Positions 34,349-46,300 of a DNA stretch of 64,000 nt are shown one piece after another. The first letter of the stretch is position 1; each line of letters starts with the position of its first letter. Origin of the DNA: Agrostemma githago (lineage: Eukaryota > Streptophyta > Magnoliopsida > Caryophyllales > Caryophyllaceae); assembly GCA_958450325.1 (NCBI GenBank), contig OY288242.1, positions 27,782,474 through 27,846,473 on the forward strand, given 5' to 3'. The notes below the pieces were generated by a model that did not search any database, was not told the origin of the DNA, and saw only the letters and a list, made by a program, of their open reading frames with translations. A program made the translations under genes and the position numbers.

Positions 34349-35524
34349 TCACCTCCAATCATTAGCAAGCTTCATCTCTAAGAAACAAGGCACAAAAAGC
34401 GGTTTTGGCCTCATCTCCTCCATGCACACCCCCACACTTTCCTCAAGTTGTGGTTCCCCATCTTCATCACTCGGCCCCACATCATCTTGGAGAAGAGGAT
34501 CGAAACTTCTACCGGCGGTTTCAATCTCTTCCAAGTCATTGTTTGGTTCACTAGCTAGGGGCTCTTGATGCTTATCCACATTCTCGGACAAGGGCAACTC
34601 GAGGCTAACAATTTCACCCAACATCCTCACAAATTCCACCAAACTATCCAACTCACCATCCTCCTCCAATTCCTCACCAATGTTGTCTTCACTGAGGGTC
34701 ATCTCCTCATTCGTCTCTTTTCGGGTAGACGATTGAGGTTCTTCAAAGCAAATCTCTCCTCCAAAGGGAACTACATCGGCGGCTTCATGGTCAGGTTGCT
34801 CCTCTTTCTCAAGTGGGCACCCTTCATCTAATTGCGATGTTCGGGATAAATACATTACGGTTTGAACCGATAATGCATTTAATTGAGCATTCCTCGCCTC
34901 GTTTCCCCTTCGAATTTGGGCCATTAATTCATCTTGTTCTTTTTGCAATTGAATGGCCATTTCTTGGATGCTCCTTTGCATTTGAAGCATAGAATGAAAC
35001 ACCTCTGTGTCGGGTAATTGGTGATCATTGGGGTCTTTTAAAGCTCCTTGATAATCTCGATAATCTTGATGATAATCTTGATTAAACATGGTGTCTTGAT
35101 GATGCCCAAGGGGTGGGGCATCATATTGTTGGTAGTGAGGTTGAGGTGATTGGTAGTATTGTGGGTCATGGGGTTCATATTGTGGTTGGGGTGGAGGGTA
35201 ATATGGTGGGTCTTGGGGGTATTGGCTTCCATAAGGTGAATCTTGATTGAACATGGTGGGTTCACAATCATAGCTTGAGTAATAGCCACTTTGATCGTAG
35301 GATTGATAGTCATTCACTTGTTGGTAGCCATTTCCATACTCTTGAGGATCATACCCATCTTGATTACCCCAAGAAGCTTGATAGTGGTAGGGGGACGTCG
35401 TGTCATACCCTTGGTTCATGGAAGAAGAGGAGTAGCTCATATCGGCTCCCGAGTGTGTGGAGTTTATATCAAACCCCATGCTCGCTCGAAAATCGTAGCT
35501 CATACCCGGTTGGAAACCACTCAT
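34349..35524 (-). CDS. 391-aa Tyr/Gln/Pro-rich protein in the gag position of the Athila-like element
   Basis: This is the only sizeable frame in the element. It starts about 235 bases after the primer site, where gag would begin. Residues 1-165 are low-complexity and rich in Tyr, Gln, Gly and Pro (for example DPPYYPPPQPQYEPHDPQYY). Residues about 175-225 look like a coiled coil (MLQMQRSIQEMAIQLQKEQD). The rest is acidic. I see no gag core and no zinc knuckle. It could be a remnant of the C-terminal part of an Athila gag, or an element-specific protein supplied for packaging. The frame stayed open despite strong composition bias, which hints at recent function. No nucleic-acid-binding motif is visible. 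Confidence 0.6.
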   Translation of the reverse strand: MSGFQPGMSYDFRASMGFDINSTHSGADMSYSSSSMNQGYDTTSPYHYQASWGNQDGYDPQEYGNGYQQVNDYQSYDQSGYYSSYDCEPTMFNQDSPYGSQYPQDPPYYPPPQPQYEPHDPQYYQSPQPHYQQYDAPPLGHHQDTMFNQDYHQDYRDYQGALKDPNDHQLPDTEVFHSMLQMQRSIQEMAIQLQKEQDELMAQIRRGNEARNAQLNALSVQTVMYLSRTSQLDEGCPLEKEEQPDHEAADVVPFGGEICFEEPQSSTRKETNEEMTLSEDNIGEELEEDGELDSLVEFVRMLGEIVSLELPLSENVDKHQEPLASEPNNDLEEIETAGRSFDPLLQDDVGPSDEDGEPQLEESVGVCMEEMRPKPLFVPCFLEMKLANDWR

Positions 35525-35758
35525 TCTAGCAACCGTCCGTTAAAGCGGCTCTAAGTCGCAAGAAGAAGATAGTCACCACCTCTAAGCACAAACTGTAGAC
35601 TAAGAACAAACGTGAGAAGCCTAGTGCTTTTTGGGCACTAGACAAGAGAGAAATAAACTTCACACACACAAGAAGCAAGGTAACAAAAAGAAAAAAGAAA
35701 AACACAAACACAAGGACAAAGTCAAGTAACTAGGAAAACAAAGTCTAAACTAGCACCG

Positions 35759-35776
35759 TCCCCGGCAACGGCGCCA
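35759..35776 (-). other. Primer binding site of the Athila-like element
   Basis: The reverse strand reads TGGCGCCGTTGCCGGGGA three bases after the 5' LTR end. It matches the aspartate-tRNA primer used by Athila and related elements. Confidence 0.9.
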
Positions 35777-36727
35777 AATTGACGGATGGGATTTGTCGCG
35801 AATCCCGCCACCAAATAATTAACCGGCAAAACCTAACTAGGGTAGCTAGGGTAAGTCGGGTCGAATCCATGGGGACGGTGATGTATAGCCTAGACTAGGT
35901 CGGCCCAAATACTAGACTAAGTCAACGAGCTAAGCTAGAGAATGATAAGAAGGGGGGAAAGGCTAGACTATGACTAAGAAGAACAACTAAGGAAAACGGG
36001 CTAGGATTAGGTCGGGGTCAAAGGGGTAACGGAATGATCAAGGAAGAGCTAGAGTGAAGGAGGTAGTAGGGTGATCTAGGTTGGTCCGGGCTCTCGCAAC
36101 TTAGACCGACCTAGAGGTTCCTCATGGAACCCATCCGGCGACACACATGACAAAGAAAGACAAGAAAAACAAGCATTCCAACCTACTTAGTCATTCAAGC
36201 ATTTCAACAAACATGTAATATGCATCAACCAAGAGGAAACCCAAATCTTCCACCAATTCCTCCAACAAACCCTTAATCATCCAATTAACACCCTAATCAC
36301 CCTACTAACCCTAGCAAGAACACTACTCTAACATTATCAAACTACAACTAACATAAACAAGAGGAAACAACACAAACATCAAAACACACATAATGAAACT
36401 ACCAAGTATGATGAACAAAACAATAAACAATAACTAAAGATTGAAACTTGAATTAAACAAACAAGATAAAGAGTAAAATGAAGAAAGGATTATACCATAC
36501 TAGTGAAGGAGAAAGATTGAAACTTGCATTAATGAAGAAGACCCAAAACAAACCACCAAGGTTGTCAATCTTGGATGGATCTTGAAGAATTCTCTTAATA
36601 CAAGTACTAAACTAGGATTAAGAACTAATTACCGACTAATCTACTCTAATCTAATCTAATCTAACCTAAAGTAGTCTAGGGTTTAATGGGAAGTGCAGAA
36701 CATAAGCTAAGATTCACAAGGGAAGAG

Positions 36728-36735
36728 TATATATA
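36728..36735 (-). promoter_or_regulatory. TATA box of the Athila-like 5' LTR
   Basis: TATATATA lies about 55 bases downstream, in the element's direction, of the nearest TTCCCGATCGGGAA box. The same arrangement occurs at 30610-30617 in the other LTR. Confidence 0.65.
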
Positions 36736-36789
36736 GGGTTACAAATGGAAAGGAGAAGAAAGAAAATAAGGCGGAGCTGCAGCAGGACT

Positions 36790-36925
36790 TTCCCGATCGG
36801 GAAGGGAAATCCCGATCGGGAAACTTCAACTTTCCCGATCGGGAATTCTTGGACCCGGTCGGGAATGCTTGTCAGTAGGCGTCTTCTTTGTGCACCTCAT
36901 CCCGATCGGATTTGAGGCCTTCCCG
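36790..36925. promoter_or_regulatory. TTCCCGATCGGGAA palindrome cluster in the Athila-like 5' LTR
   Basis: Full copies lie at 36790-36803 and near 36832, with partial or variant copies at about 36810, 36854, 36900 and 36920. The series matches the one in the 3' LTR, with one box decayed (CCCGATCGGA near 36902). Confidence 0.7.
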
Positions 36926-37279
36926 ATCGGGATTGGTCTTGTAGGCCTCCAATATGAACTTTTTGGTCCCTCCTTGCTTCTCATGGGCTTCCCATCGATT
37001 CTCGGGACTCGGGATCGGGTCTCGGAGGCTCGGGATTGGGTCCCAAGGTCTCGGGGTCGATTCCAAGGCATCGAATCATCGTTCCTTTACTCCGTTGCCT
37101 CCAAAATGTGTATGTATAGAGTCGGAATCGCTCCAACTCTTCCAAATCGGTCTCGGGAACCTGAAACGAACTAAAGGAAGCATAAGAAGCCCCTAAACCG
37201 CTCCCAAGGGGCGATTCTACAAGGAAAATGGGACCAAAACACTACAAAATAGGCACTACAAACCACACTTATCACCTTC

Positions 37280-37891
37280 TAAGTACTAGGGTTAGGGTTT
37301 GAGTGTAGGATTAGGGTTGAATAGGGTGAAAAAAGATGTGTCAAAGTTCATGCAAAGGGGAGTATATATAGGCAAGGCTCACATACCCCGTCTAGGGTTA
37401 CTCGACCGAGTAGCCCCCTGACTCGGTCAAGTGGCCCAAGTGACCGCAGTCAGGCCTGTTACAGGGCCCACTCGATCGAGTGGGCTGACACTCGATCGAG
37501 TGGGTCAGCCGCAGTGCACGGGTCCGTTTTTTGGGCCGTTGGTTGGGATATTTTGTGGGTTTTGTATTTGGATTGGACTTTTGATGTTTGAGTGGCTGTT
37601 TTTTCGTGTCTCGGAACGGCTTTGACCGGGGCTTGACCCAATCGCTAAAAGTCGGTTTTATTTTTGGTGTCGGTTTTGACTAAAAATTAGTCTTATTTTA
37701 TTGGAAACGACCCACAGGGCCTGAATTTGAGATCAGTTTTGTGAGATTTGTACCCCGTAAAGGGCCTAAGCCATCAATCAATGGTTTCGAGCCCATATCC
37801 GAGCGCGTAGAAACACGTTTGCGTCCGATCATCATCATGTGCTTTTTGGAAACTGCTATAGACACCAAGCAGCCAAATGTGGGTGTCTATA
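37280..37891 (-). repeat. 3' LTR of Tat element B, segment right of the Athila insertion
   Basis: This segment contains the U3 start of the LTR on the reverse strand. It matches 49606-50216. It holds the TATA box (37363-37370) and CACTCGATCGAGTG boxes at 37469-37482 and 37489-37502, about 100-135 bases upstream of that TATA. Its terminal bases read TATA instead of TGTA on the element's strand, a terminal mutation. Confidence 0.92.
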
Positions 37892-37905
37892 GAGCCCCCA
37901 CTCTG
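37892..37905 (-). other. Polypurine tract of Tat element B
   Basis: The reverse strand reads CAGAGTGGGGGCTC immediately before the 3' LTR, as in element A. Confidence 0.8.
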
Positions 37906-38461
37906 ACTGAGGCTTGGACAAGGCGAAAGTCAGAGTAGCTACCAGGCCAATCCAGGATTAAGACCTGGCAGACTTCCGGTTGGGTCGTTTATAGTCCATT
38001 AGACTTGCGTGAAGGGCTCGCCAGCCATAGGGTAGGAGTCATACCTGTGTTGATGATGATAACTCCGTGGGGGATCGGACTTGTCGTGTAAGTCCTGGGT
38101 GCGCCTATATATGGGCCCATCCCGTAAGAAATGCCGCCTTGGGCTTTCCGCTGGGGAGTTATATGAGTTGTGCGGGCTTGCCTCTGAAGCCTTGAGTGTA
38201 CCTGTAGTAGTTACATAAATTTTGCATGCAACACGTAGGTAAAAATATGACTCGCGCTGGGGAATAAAAATTGAATTTTTGGAATTCTTGAAATTTTGAA
38301 AATTTGAATATTTGAAAATTTTGGAAAATTAGGAACGCTCGGGATGACTAATTCCCGGGCTAAGGTTGGGGAATCTGAGACGAGGCCTGTATGTTGATCC
38401 TACTAGAATTAGGAAACTTTTGTGTAAGGAAGATATGGAAAGAGGGTTGTGGGGTTAATGC

Positions 38462-38469
38462 TATAAATA
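38462..38469 (+). promoter_or_regulatory. TATA box of the PMD-like gene in element B
   Basis: GCTATAAATACCCC lies about 95 bases before the ATG at 38562. The same 14 bases are found at the equivalent site in element A, although the two elements have diverged widely around them. Confidence 0.72.
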
Positions 38470-38561
38470 CCCCTCCCTTGTCTTTGATTTTCTTCACAAC
38501 TTCCTCACAATTCACTCCTCCTCAAAAAGAAAGCTCTTTGTTCCTTGCGAGAATTTTAGTC

Positions 38562-40369
38562 ATGGGGATCGACCAATTGACACGATGCTGCAAGAATGGT
38601 CCCGATGCTTTAGGGATATGGATAGGGTGGCTCTCAATCAGACGGGTATTACTCAGCTGTACCCATTCCGTCAGATGCAAGTTGACCGTTATTTCCTTGA
38701 CGCTTGTTTGTCCTATTGGGACGATACATATCATGTTTTTGCCTTTCCTCGAGGAGAAATTTGTCCTTTACCCGAGGAGATTGCTGCTGTGGGAGGATGG
38801 AACCCGATACTTCGGCCTGCCGTCTCGTTTTCGGTCTATGACCCAAGAAGGAAGCTTCGAGAATTTTTAGGACTTTCCCATAACGAAGTATCTCGCATGA
38901 TGGAGGATGGTAATATCTCTTTGATTGACTTGGCCGAGAAATTTATGAACCCTCATGATGTCCGGGTCAGACCGGTTCACAGCCGTAGGGCTTTCTCTTT
39001 TTGTATGCTCCATGTTTATGCTTTTGAAGGTCACATGGACTTGTTGTCGTGCATGGGTAACGCTCGCCTTTTAACCGTGGTTGATCTGATGGAGACGGAG
39101 CACAGTCCGGCTTGGCTGATTACGAGTGAGATTATTCAGGGCTTAGACAATCATAAGAGGGATTCATCGGTTCGTCTGACCGGAAGTACTCGTTTATTGC
39201 AGGAATTTTGGATTTTTTTATTTTTCTCAATTTTCCCATTTTTTAATTTTTTTCTTGCGATTTTCCCGCTGCAGTGGGCACTCGATCGAGTCACCCTGGC
39301 ACTCGATCGAGTGCCTTCGTAAAAGCCCCATGTTTCTGTTTCAGAGGTATCACTCGACCGAGTGACCCCCAAGCACTCGATCGAGTGTCCTTAGGCGGAC
39401 GCCTATTTTGACTCGAGAGCTCATATTTCTTATTCCTTTTTTCAGATTTGGTTATATGAGAGGCTATCAGTCATAGATCCTCCCCTTGACTCGAGCAAAT
39501 ATCGCCACAATCAGGTGATGACGAGGAGACGGGCTATTGATTTTTCTCGCCAGATTACTCAAAAGTATTGGGACGAGGTGTTATCCTTCCATAGTGGTCC
39601 GTTGATCCGATGGGTAGTGCCATGGTGGCCCATTTATGTCTGGACGGGGTTGGATCCGAGGGATAAGGCTCGCTACCAAGTAATCTTGTCCTTCAGGCAG
39701 ACAATTCATCTCTACCCGGATCGCATACTAAAGCAGTATGGTTGGACCCAAAGAATCCCAGAAGTTGAAGCAGTTGTGAGTGAATCTACCCAACTGACAG
39801 ACGTGATGTGCGATACTTGGATGCAAAGATGGTATACCCGGCACACTTGGCCCATTCCCAAATCTCTTCACTCAGTCTGGGTTTCAGATTCTTATGTGAA
39901 GTGGACCAAAGCAGATACTGCTAAAGCCCGAGCTGCCTTGAAGGTTGATGAAGCTTTCGACCTGCTGCGAAGGGAGCAAGTTAAAGATAATAGGGGTTTC
40001 TTTGATGAGGGTGACACTCCGGCTACTTTGGTTCGTCTTATGTCAGGTCAAAGAAAGAAGACTAGGACTCAAGGCGAAGGGTCTAGTGCTAGAGGCGCGC
40101 GGGGGAAAGTGGGCCCCCAGACTGACTTGGAAAGGAAACTCGACCCAAGATTGGCGGTTCAGGACCGACTCGGTCCGCGAGACAGATTACCCGAGCACGT
40201 ACGGGCTCGACTTGGACCGGTGACAATGGCAGAAGACCCGTTGTCGAAGAAGCGAGTTCGAGTTAAGGAGGTTCCCCTTGTGATTCGGGAACGCTCGCCC
40301 CCACCCCGGCGACCTCGGGCTCCACGCGACCCAAAGGACAAAAGGAAGGGCAAAATGCACAAACACTAG
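38562..40369 (+). pseudogene. PMD-like gene of Tat element B, opposite to gag-pol
   Basis: This is the counterpart of the antisense gene in element A. Exon 1 (38562 to about 39203) holds DACLSYWDDTYHVFAFPRGE, LREFLGLSHNEVSRM and a long MLHVYAFEGHMDLL region. Exon 2 (39446-40369) holds WWPIYVWTGLDPRDKARYQV, RILKQYGWTQRIPEVEA and a basic tail ending in RSPPPRRPRAPRDPKDK. A missing base shortly after the ATG shifts the frame, and the frame reopens at the ATG at 38585. The exon 1 donor seen in A (CAG|GTATGC) reads CAG|GAATTT here. The acceptor TTTTTTCAG at 39441-39445 is intact. The intron carries four CACTCGATCGAGTG boxes. The two copies agree in most residues of both exons, which argues that the protein mattered to the family. 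Cell role unknown; the basic tail suggests nuclear location. Confidence 0.75.
39279..39387. promoter_or_regulatory. CACTCGATCGAGTG palindromes in the PMD-like gene intron of element B
   Basis: Copies lie at 39279-39291, 39300-39313, 39351-39364 (CGACCG variant) and 39374-39387. The matching intron in element A (12502-12694) lacks them, so they were gained in B or lost in A. Confidence 0.7.
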
Positions 40370-40760
40370 TCTCCTTAGTTTTATTATTTAAGTATTATTA
40401 CTATTTTTGTGGTATATTTTTTGTGTGATTGCCGGGTTTTTTTTTGGTGTAATTTTGGATTTCCCGAGTTTATCGGGTTTTTTTTAATAAAAGATATATT
40501 AGTGAATATTGTTCCCGTCTTTTCGTTTATTGCAGTGGTTGTACCCTTTTGAGGGGTTGCCTACATATCCACAATTAGCGGAATCAAATCAAACGTAGTT
40601 CAAACTAGATTTATTTTTTGCAATTTTCGAAATACACCAAGACTATTAGTTCGAGATGTGCGACAGTATGATGAATAATCCTAGCTTATTGACTTGCTTA
40701 TAATTTTTTTGAAAATTTATAAAAAGACGATTTTTTATAAACTTTTGCAAATGACATTGA
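40370..40760. other. Convergent 3' spacer of element B
   Basis: The region between the stop of the PMD-like gene and the end of pol holds AT-rich runs and no domain-bearing frame. It corresponds to 11243-11601 in element A. Confidence 0.5.
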
Positions 40761-43397
40761 GATAGGGTTTATGGGTAATAGCGCTTCAACTGGTCCAAGT
40801 TGGTTGGGTTGACGAATTTGTTCCCGTCCAAGTCAGTCAGCATCACCGCTCCTCCTGATAAGACCTTCTTTACTAAATACGGCCCAGTCCAATTAGGTTT
40901 GTCCTCTTGGGTCGACTGGTAGTAATGCGCGGACTGATTTTAGAACTAGATCCCCTTCTTTGATATTTCTGGGCCTAACTCTTTTGGTGAAAGCTCGTTG
41001 GATCCTCTTTTGATATATTTGGATATTGTTAAGGGCCCGGGACTGCCGTTCGTCCAAAAGAACTAGCGAATCGTATCGGGCTTGTACCCAATCTGCTTTC
41101 GGCACTTGGCTCTCCAGTAGGATCCTAAGAGATGGCACTTCTAGTTCGACCGGTTGGACTGCTTCCATTCCATATGTCAAATAGTATGGAGTTGCTCCGG
41201 TTGCGGTGCGAATTGACGTCCGATACCCCCGAAGGGCAAAAGGTATTTTATCGGGCCAGTCCCGGTAATTCTCAGCCATCTTTTTTAGTTTGGTGACAAT
41301 CGTTTTATTAGTCGCCTCTACCGCTCCATTTGTTTGGGGACGGTAAGGCGAAGATGTATGCCTTTGGATTTTGTATTTTGCTAGCAACGCAGCAGTTTCA
41401 GCTTGGAAATGGGTCCCGTGATCACTGATGAATTCGTACGGGATCCCGTATCGGCATATGATCTTGTTTTGGATGAATTTGGCAACATGCTCGGCATTCA
41501 AGATCCGGTATGACTCGGCTTCGACCCATTTGGTGAAATAGTCGATGGCCACCAAAATGAAGCAATGACCTCCTGTTCCGGAAGGGTGCACCTTTCCAAT
41601 TATGTCAATACCCCACGTCGAAAATGGCCATGGTGATGTCATGGTATATAATAGAGAAGATGGCATATGTTGTACATTAGCAAAAATCTGACAATTATGG
41701 CAGTGTTTGACGTATAATTGACAGTCCGTTTCCATGGTGTTCCAGTAATACCCGAGCCTCATGATTTTTCGGGCTAGCATATGGGCGTTCATATGCGGAC
41801 CATTTTCACCATCGTGTACCTCGGACATAACCTTCTCGGCTTGTACTTTATCGATACACAGGAGGAGAGCCCCTTGTGCCGTCTTTTTGTATAACTGTCC
41901 ATGGAAATACAAATTCCACGTTTCGATATCGGTGTGGAATATGTCCTCATCTGAAAAAGCCCAAGTATCGGTGTGTCCTTCTTCAGATACGGGACTGTCG
42001 GCGAGGAATTCGGCTACTACGCGGCCTTTGATGGCTTTTAATGGTACGAACTTGAGGTCGAACTCTGCTAGCATTAAAGCCCATCTGGACATCCTACCGT
42101 TAAGGACGGGCTTCTCGAATAGGTATTTGATAGGATCAATTTTGGACAAAACATGTACCTCATGGCTAAGCATATAGTGTCGGAGGTTTTTAGTGGCCCA
42201 AACCAAAGCTAGGCACGTCATTTCGAGCATTGTATACTTGCATTCGTATTCCAGGAACTTTTTACTGATGTAGTAAATAGCCCGTTCTTCTGAATCGACT
42301 GTCTGGGCCAGCATAGCCCCCATGGCTGTCTCGGTCGTTGTTAGGTATAACGACAAAGGCAAACCGTGTTGAGGTGGCATTAATACCGGCGGTGCAGACA
42401 GAATCTCCTTGATTTTATCGAAAGCCGTTTGACACTTATTGTCCCACAGTGTTTGCTCCCCTATCTTCAGCTTCTTGAAAATGGGTTCACATACCATGGT
42501 TAATTTTGAAATAAACCGGCTAATGTATTGGACCTTCCCGAGAAACCCCCTTATTTCTTTTTCGGTCTTGGGTGGTTGCTTCTCGGTAATGGCCTTGATT
42601 TTAGCTGGGTCGACCTCGATGCTGCGTTGGCTAATGATAGGGCCAAGTAATTTACCCGATGTTACCCCGAAACTGCATTTTTGAGGGTTTAACCTCATGT
42701 TGTATTTACGTAACCGGGTGAAGAATTTTCTTAGGGCCGCAATGTGCCCACTTCGGTCTTTGGACTTAACGATCATGTCGTCCACATAAACCTCCACTTC
42801 CTTATGCATCATGTCATCTAATAGGGTTGTGGCGGTTCTTTGATAGGTGGCTCCGGCGTTGATGAGCCCAAATGGCATAACGGTGTAACAGTAAGTACCC
42901 CATGGTGTAATGAATGTGGTCTTACTCATGTCTTCTTCTGCCATTTTAATTTGATTGTATCCGGCATACCCGTCCATAAATGATAAGAGGGCATGATCGG
43001 TCGTGTTATCCACCAGTATATCGATGTGTGGCAATGGGAAATCGTCTTTTGGGCTAGCCTTATTGAGGTCCCGGAAGTCCACACATACCCGCACCTTGCC
43101 GTCCTTCTTGGGTACCGACACGATGTTTGCAACCCATTCTGGATATTCAGACACTTGTATAAAGCCTGCTTTGAATTGCTTGTCGACTTCTTCTTTGACT
43201 TTGAAGGACCATTCGGGCCTCATTCTTCGGAATTTCTGTTTTACCGGTTTACACCCATCTTTGATGGGTATATGGTGTTCAGCTATTTCTCGATCTATCC
43301 CCGGCATGTCCTTGTAAGACCATGCGAAGACGTCCTTGAATTCCTGGAGGAGGTCCGTGAATTGTTTCTTCTCCTCAGGGTCTAAGGATAAGCCCAA
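40761..43397 (-). pseudogene. pol region of Tat element B lacking the second RNase H
   Basis: An 834-codon frame (43397 to 40893) covers reverse transcriptase (VCVDFRDLNKASPK, YVDDMIVKSK), the first RNase H and integrase (HCHNCQ, GIDIIGKV, SDHGTHF, NGAVEATNK). The second RNase H domain present in A is missing. The frame passes from WNLYF directly to GQLYKKT, a loss equal to 582 bases (194 codons) of A, in frame. ATGGA at both sides of the missing part suggests deletion between short repeats. About five bases are also lost near the C-terminus, shifting the last 40 codons. The open frame survives although the upstream gag-protease is broken. Confidence 0.92.
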
Positions 43398-46300
43398 CTA
43401 AGGAATCTGGGGCTCTAAAGTGGTTCCCACATTGATGGACTAGGTTTCTTCAATTACCGGATCTCGAGATTCCCTTTGTTCGAGTTGCTCGATCAGATGC
43501 GGAGGTAGAGGTACCTGTTCGTCGGGTTTCTCAATGTCACTGCATATAAAATATTTGAAATTGAAAGAATTTTGGAAATAAGACAAGTCGTAAGCGGAAC
43601 GGTTTTCGTTATTATTAATAGTAAATTTTGAGAACAGCTTAAAGAGAGCGGCCATCTGCTTGTTGGTCAGTGGCGGGATAGGGAGTGGTCTCGGGACAGG
43701 CCTCGAGACTCCGGTGGAAGTGGCTAAAGGGATAGGGGTTACAGACTGGACTCTAGCACCAGACCCTCTAGGCTTGGACTCAAACTCCGACTCTGACTCG
43801 GACTCGGACTTGGTATCCGGCATGTCTCCCTCGCTGGTGGTCAGCTTGTAGACCCGTCCTTGCCTTTCAGTCAACTTGATGGTCTTCCTCCAGGCCCTTT
43901 TCCCGGTGTCTGCACCGACTTCGGAGATCAGCTTTGTCGGGTCAAACCAGTTACTGCGGAGGATCAGGTTTACCAGATCTTCTTTAGGAGCGGGGATGGC
44001 CTTGTCTTTTCCGAATAGAAGCCCCAGCATGGGCTTGGAATTGTCGGTGCCTTCCTTGGATTCCGTCTGGACAAGGGCGAATATATCATCAGGGATGAAA
44101 TTGCATTCCCGAGCCATTTTGGTCTCGGGATATGTGATAGCGGGCTGGTATAGCCCTACTTGGATAGCCCCGAAAACTGGTGTGACGAAGTAATCAGTTA
44201 GTTTTGGGCTATAAGGGCCCAAGTAGGTACCCTTGAGGATGTTGGTGGCCCTATGAATACCGGCCTGGACCACGTTTTTCGGGGTTATAGCATACCCCAA
44301 GCCGAACTGTGACTCGCCATCATTTAGGACTTCGATGATCTTCCCAGCTGGAAGATATGGTCTCGAGGTAGCGCCCCCGGTAAGTAGCCCAAGTTTTGTA
44401 GCATCGTATCGATGCTAGTGGTGAAGTAAGGCCTGAAGAGATATTCCTCCTCGATCATTCCCACGAAATCAAATCCTCGTGGGTCGGCCCGGCCCGTAGC
44501 GTTACAGCTAGCCACGGTAATGGGGGTTGCCTTCATCGTGACGACACCGTCTTGAAGAGGCATCTTGACTTTTCTATGGAGGGTAGAGGATACGGCCTTG
44601 ACTGCATGGATCCCTGGCCTTCCTAGTAGCAAGTTGAAGAACGAGGTGACATCAATCACCTGAAACTCCAGTTCTTTCTCGACTGGGCCCGTTATGATTG
44701 TCACTTTAACGGCCTCGACGACTGGTTTTGGGCTTCCGTCAAAAGCCTGGATAGTTTGCGCCGTCGGGAGATAGTCGGCCTCGGTGACCCCGAGGGCCTT
44801 AGGGGAAGGACATTTACAGCGGACCCGTCGTCGATTAAGGTCATTGGGAAGTACTTCCCTCGGCAAATGACCGTGATGTATAGGGCCAAGTTATGATTGG
44901 GCCCGAACGGTGGAAGATCAGACTCAGAGAAGGTGATAGGCGGGCCTTCTTCTTTGGATTTACCCTTGAAATAGGGCATAATAGTGGCTACTATTTCAGC
45001 GGGGGTAACCTGTGAGTCGACCTTGATCTCATCGAGAGCCTTGGTCAGTGCTTCCCGATGTGCTTGCGAGCTAACCAGAAGTTGCCATATGGTTAGATCG
45101 GCTCGAATCCTCTTCAATTGCTTGACCAAGGCTGTGTCGTTGCTTGGTTCTTCAGGGTCAGCTTCCGTCCTGGCAGGTTCAGTGACGGTTGTTGAAGTAG
45201 GGCGCCCGGCTGTGGCGAGGTGGTTCGTGGCTAAGGCTTTGGACTTAGCTTTTCGGACCTCTTCACTAGTGATGGGACAGCTTCTCCTTTAGCTAGGTAA
45301 ACATCTTCCTCATCATCGAACCATATCCCGTTAATTTGTAGGATAAAGGGGGAAATGAGATGTGAGCAGTCGATTACCTCTCCAGTGAATATAGCGTGGG
45401 CACTGAACGGGTTTTCTTTGTTACTCGGCTTGTCTCCGGGCAACGGTATTTTCCCGCTTTCAATCAGATCCTGGATCAGGTGCTTCAGCTTCCAGCATTT
45501 TTCAGTATCATGCCCATTACCCCGATGATATTGGCAATAGGCCTGAACATTGTAGGCCTTGGACCTTTTCTCCACTGGAACTTCGGAAGTTGGGCCTATC
45601 GGTTGGATTAGGCCCCTTTGAAGATAGCCTTTGTAAGGCGTAGGTATAGGTAGTCCCTATATCCGTGAATACCCGAGTTGGAGTATTCTTTTTGGATGCA
45701 GTATCCAGCAGATTAACCTCATCGAAGATGCTGCGGGTTGCAGCTGAAGGTGTGGGCTTGCTCACGGATGAACTGGCCCCTTTATATCCATTGGTAGAGG
45801 CCTTAGTCAGGCTCTCTAACCTTAAATCATCCTCGATCCTTGTGCCCATTTCAGTAAGGGTGGCAAAGTTGGGAATGACAGCATACCGGAGGTGGACCCG
45901 GTAGGAAGGGAAAAGGTTCTTGACAAAGGCCTCCACTAGGACTTTCTCGTTGGGCTTATCGACCAGCTTCACACTCTCGGCCCTCCATCTCTGAAGATAT
46001 TTATTGAACCCTTCTTTGGGCTCTTGGGCCATAACTTCCAGAGTACGCATCGTAGTCTGGATCTCGGTATTGTCAGCATAATTCCTAGCAAATTTAGTCG
46101 CCACATCATCCCAAGTCTTGTATTTCTTGGAATCGAGCCTGTAGTACCAGGCTTTGGGATGTTTCTCAAGGGAGGAAGCGAATAAGTGCTTGAACATGGT
46201 GGACTTCACCCCCTTGGCAGCCATAAATTCTTTGAAAACTCGGATGCGATGGACTGGGTCTTCAGTACCCTCAAACATCGGTATTCCCGTAAGGTTGAGG

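Larger units (their letters stand above)
29662..37274 (-). mobile_element. Athila-like non-autonomous LTR retrotransposon nested in an LTR of element B
   Basis: The element is 7.6 kb, in reverse orientation, with LTRs at 35780-37274 (5') and 29662-31144 (3'). The primer site TGGCGCCGTTGCCGGGGA (aspartate tRNA type) and the polypurine tract AAGTGTGGGGGAGT next to TGATAAGTG are both characteristic of Athila. The TSD is CCTCC (29657-29661) against CCTTC (37275-37279), one mismatch. The right LTR of element B keeps the empty site at 49599-49610. The 4.6 kb interior has one 391-codon frame and no protease, reverse transcriptase or integrase. The LTRs differ at only about ten positions, so it is young. 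Confidence 0.92.
35780..37274 (-). repeat. 5' LTR of the Athila-like element
   Basis: The LTR is 1,495 bp, nearly identical to 29662-31144. The TATA box is at 36728-36735, and palindromes TTCCCGATCGGGAA lie at 36790-36925, upstream of it on the reverse strand. This LTR would drive the 391-codon frame. Confidence 0.93.
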
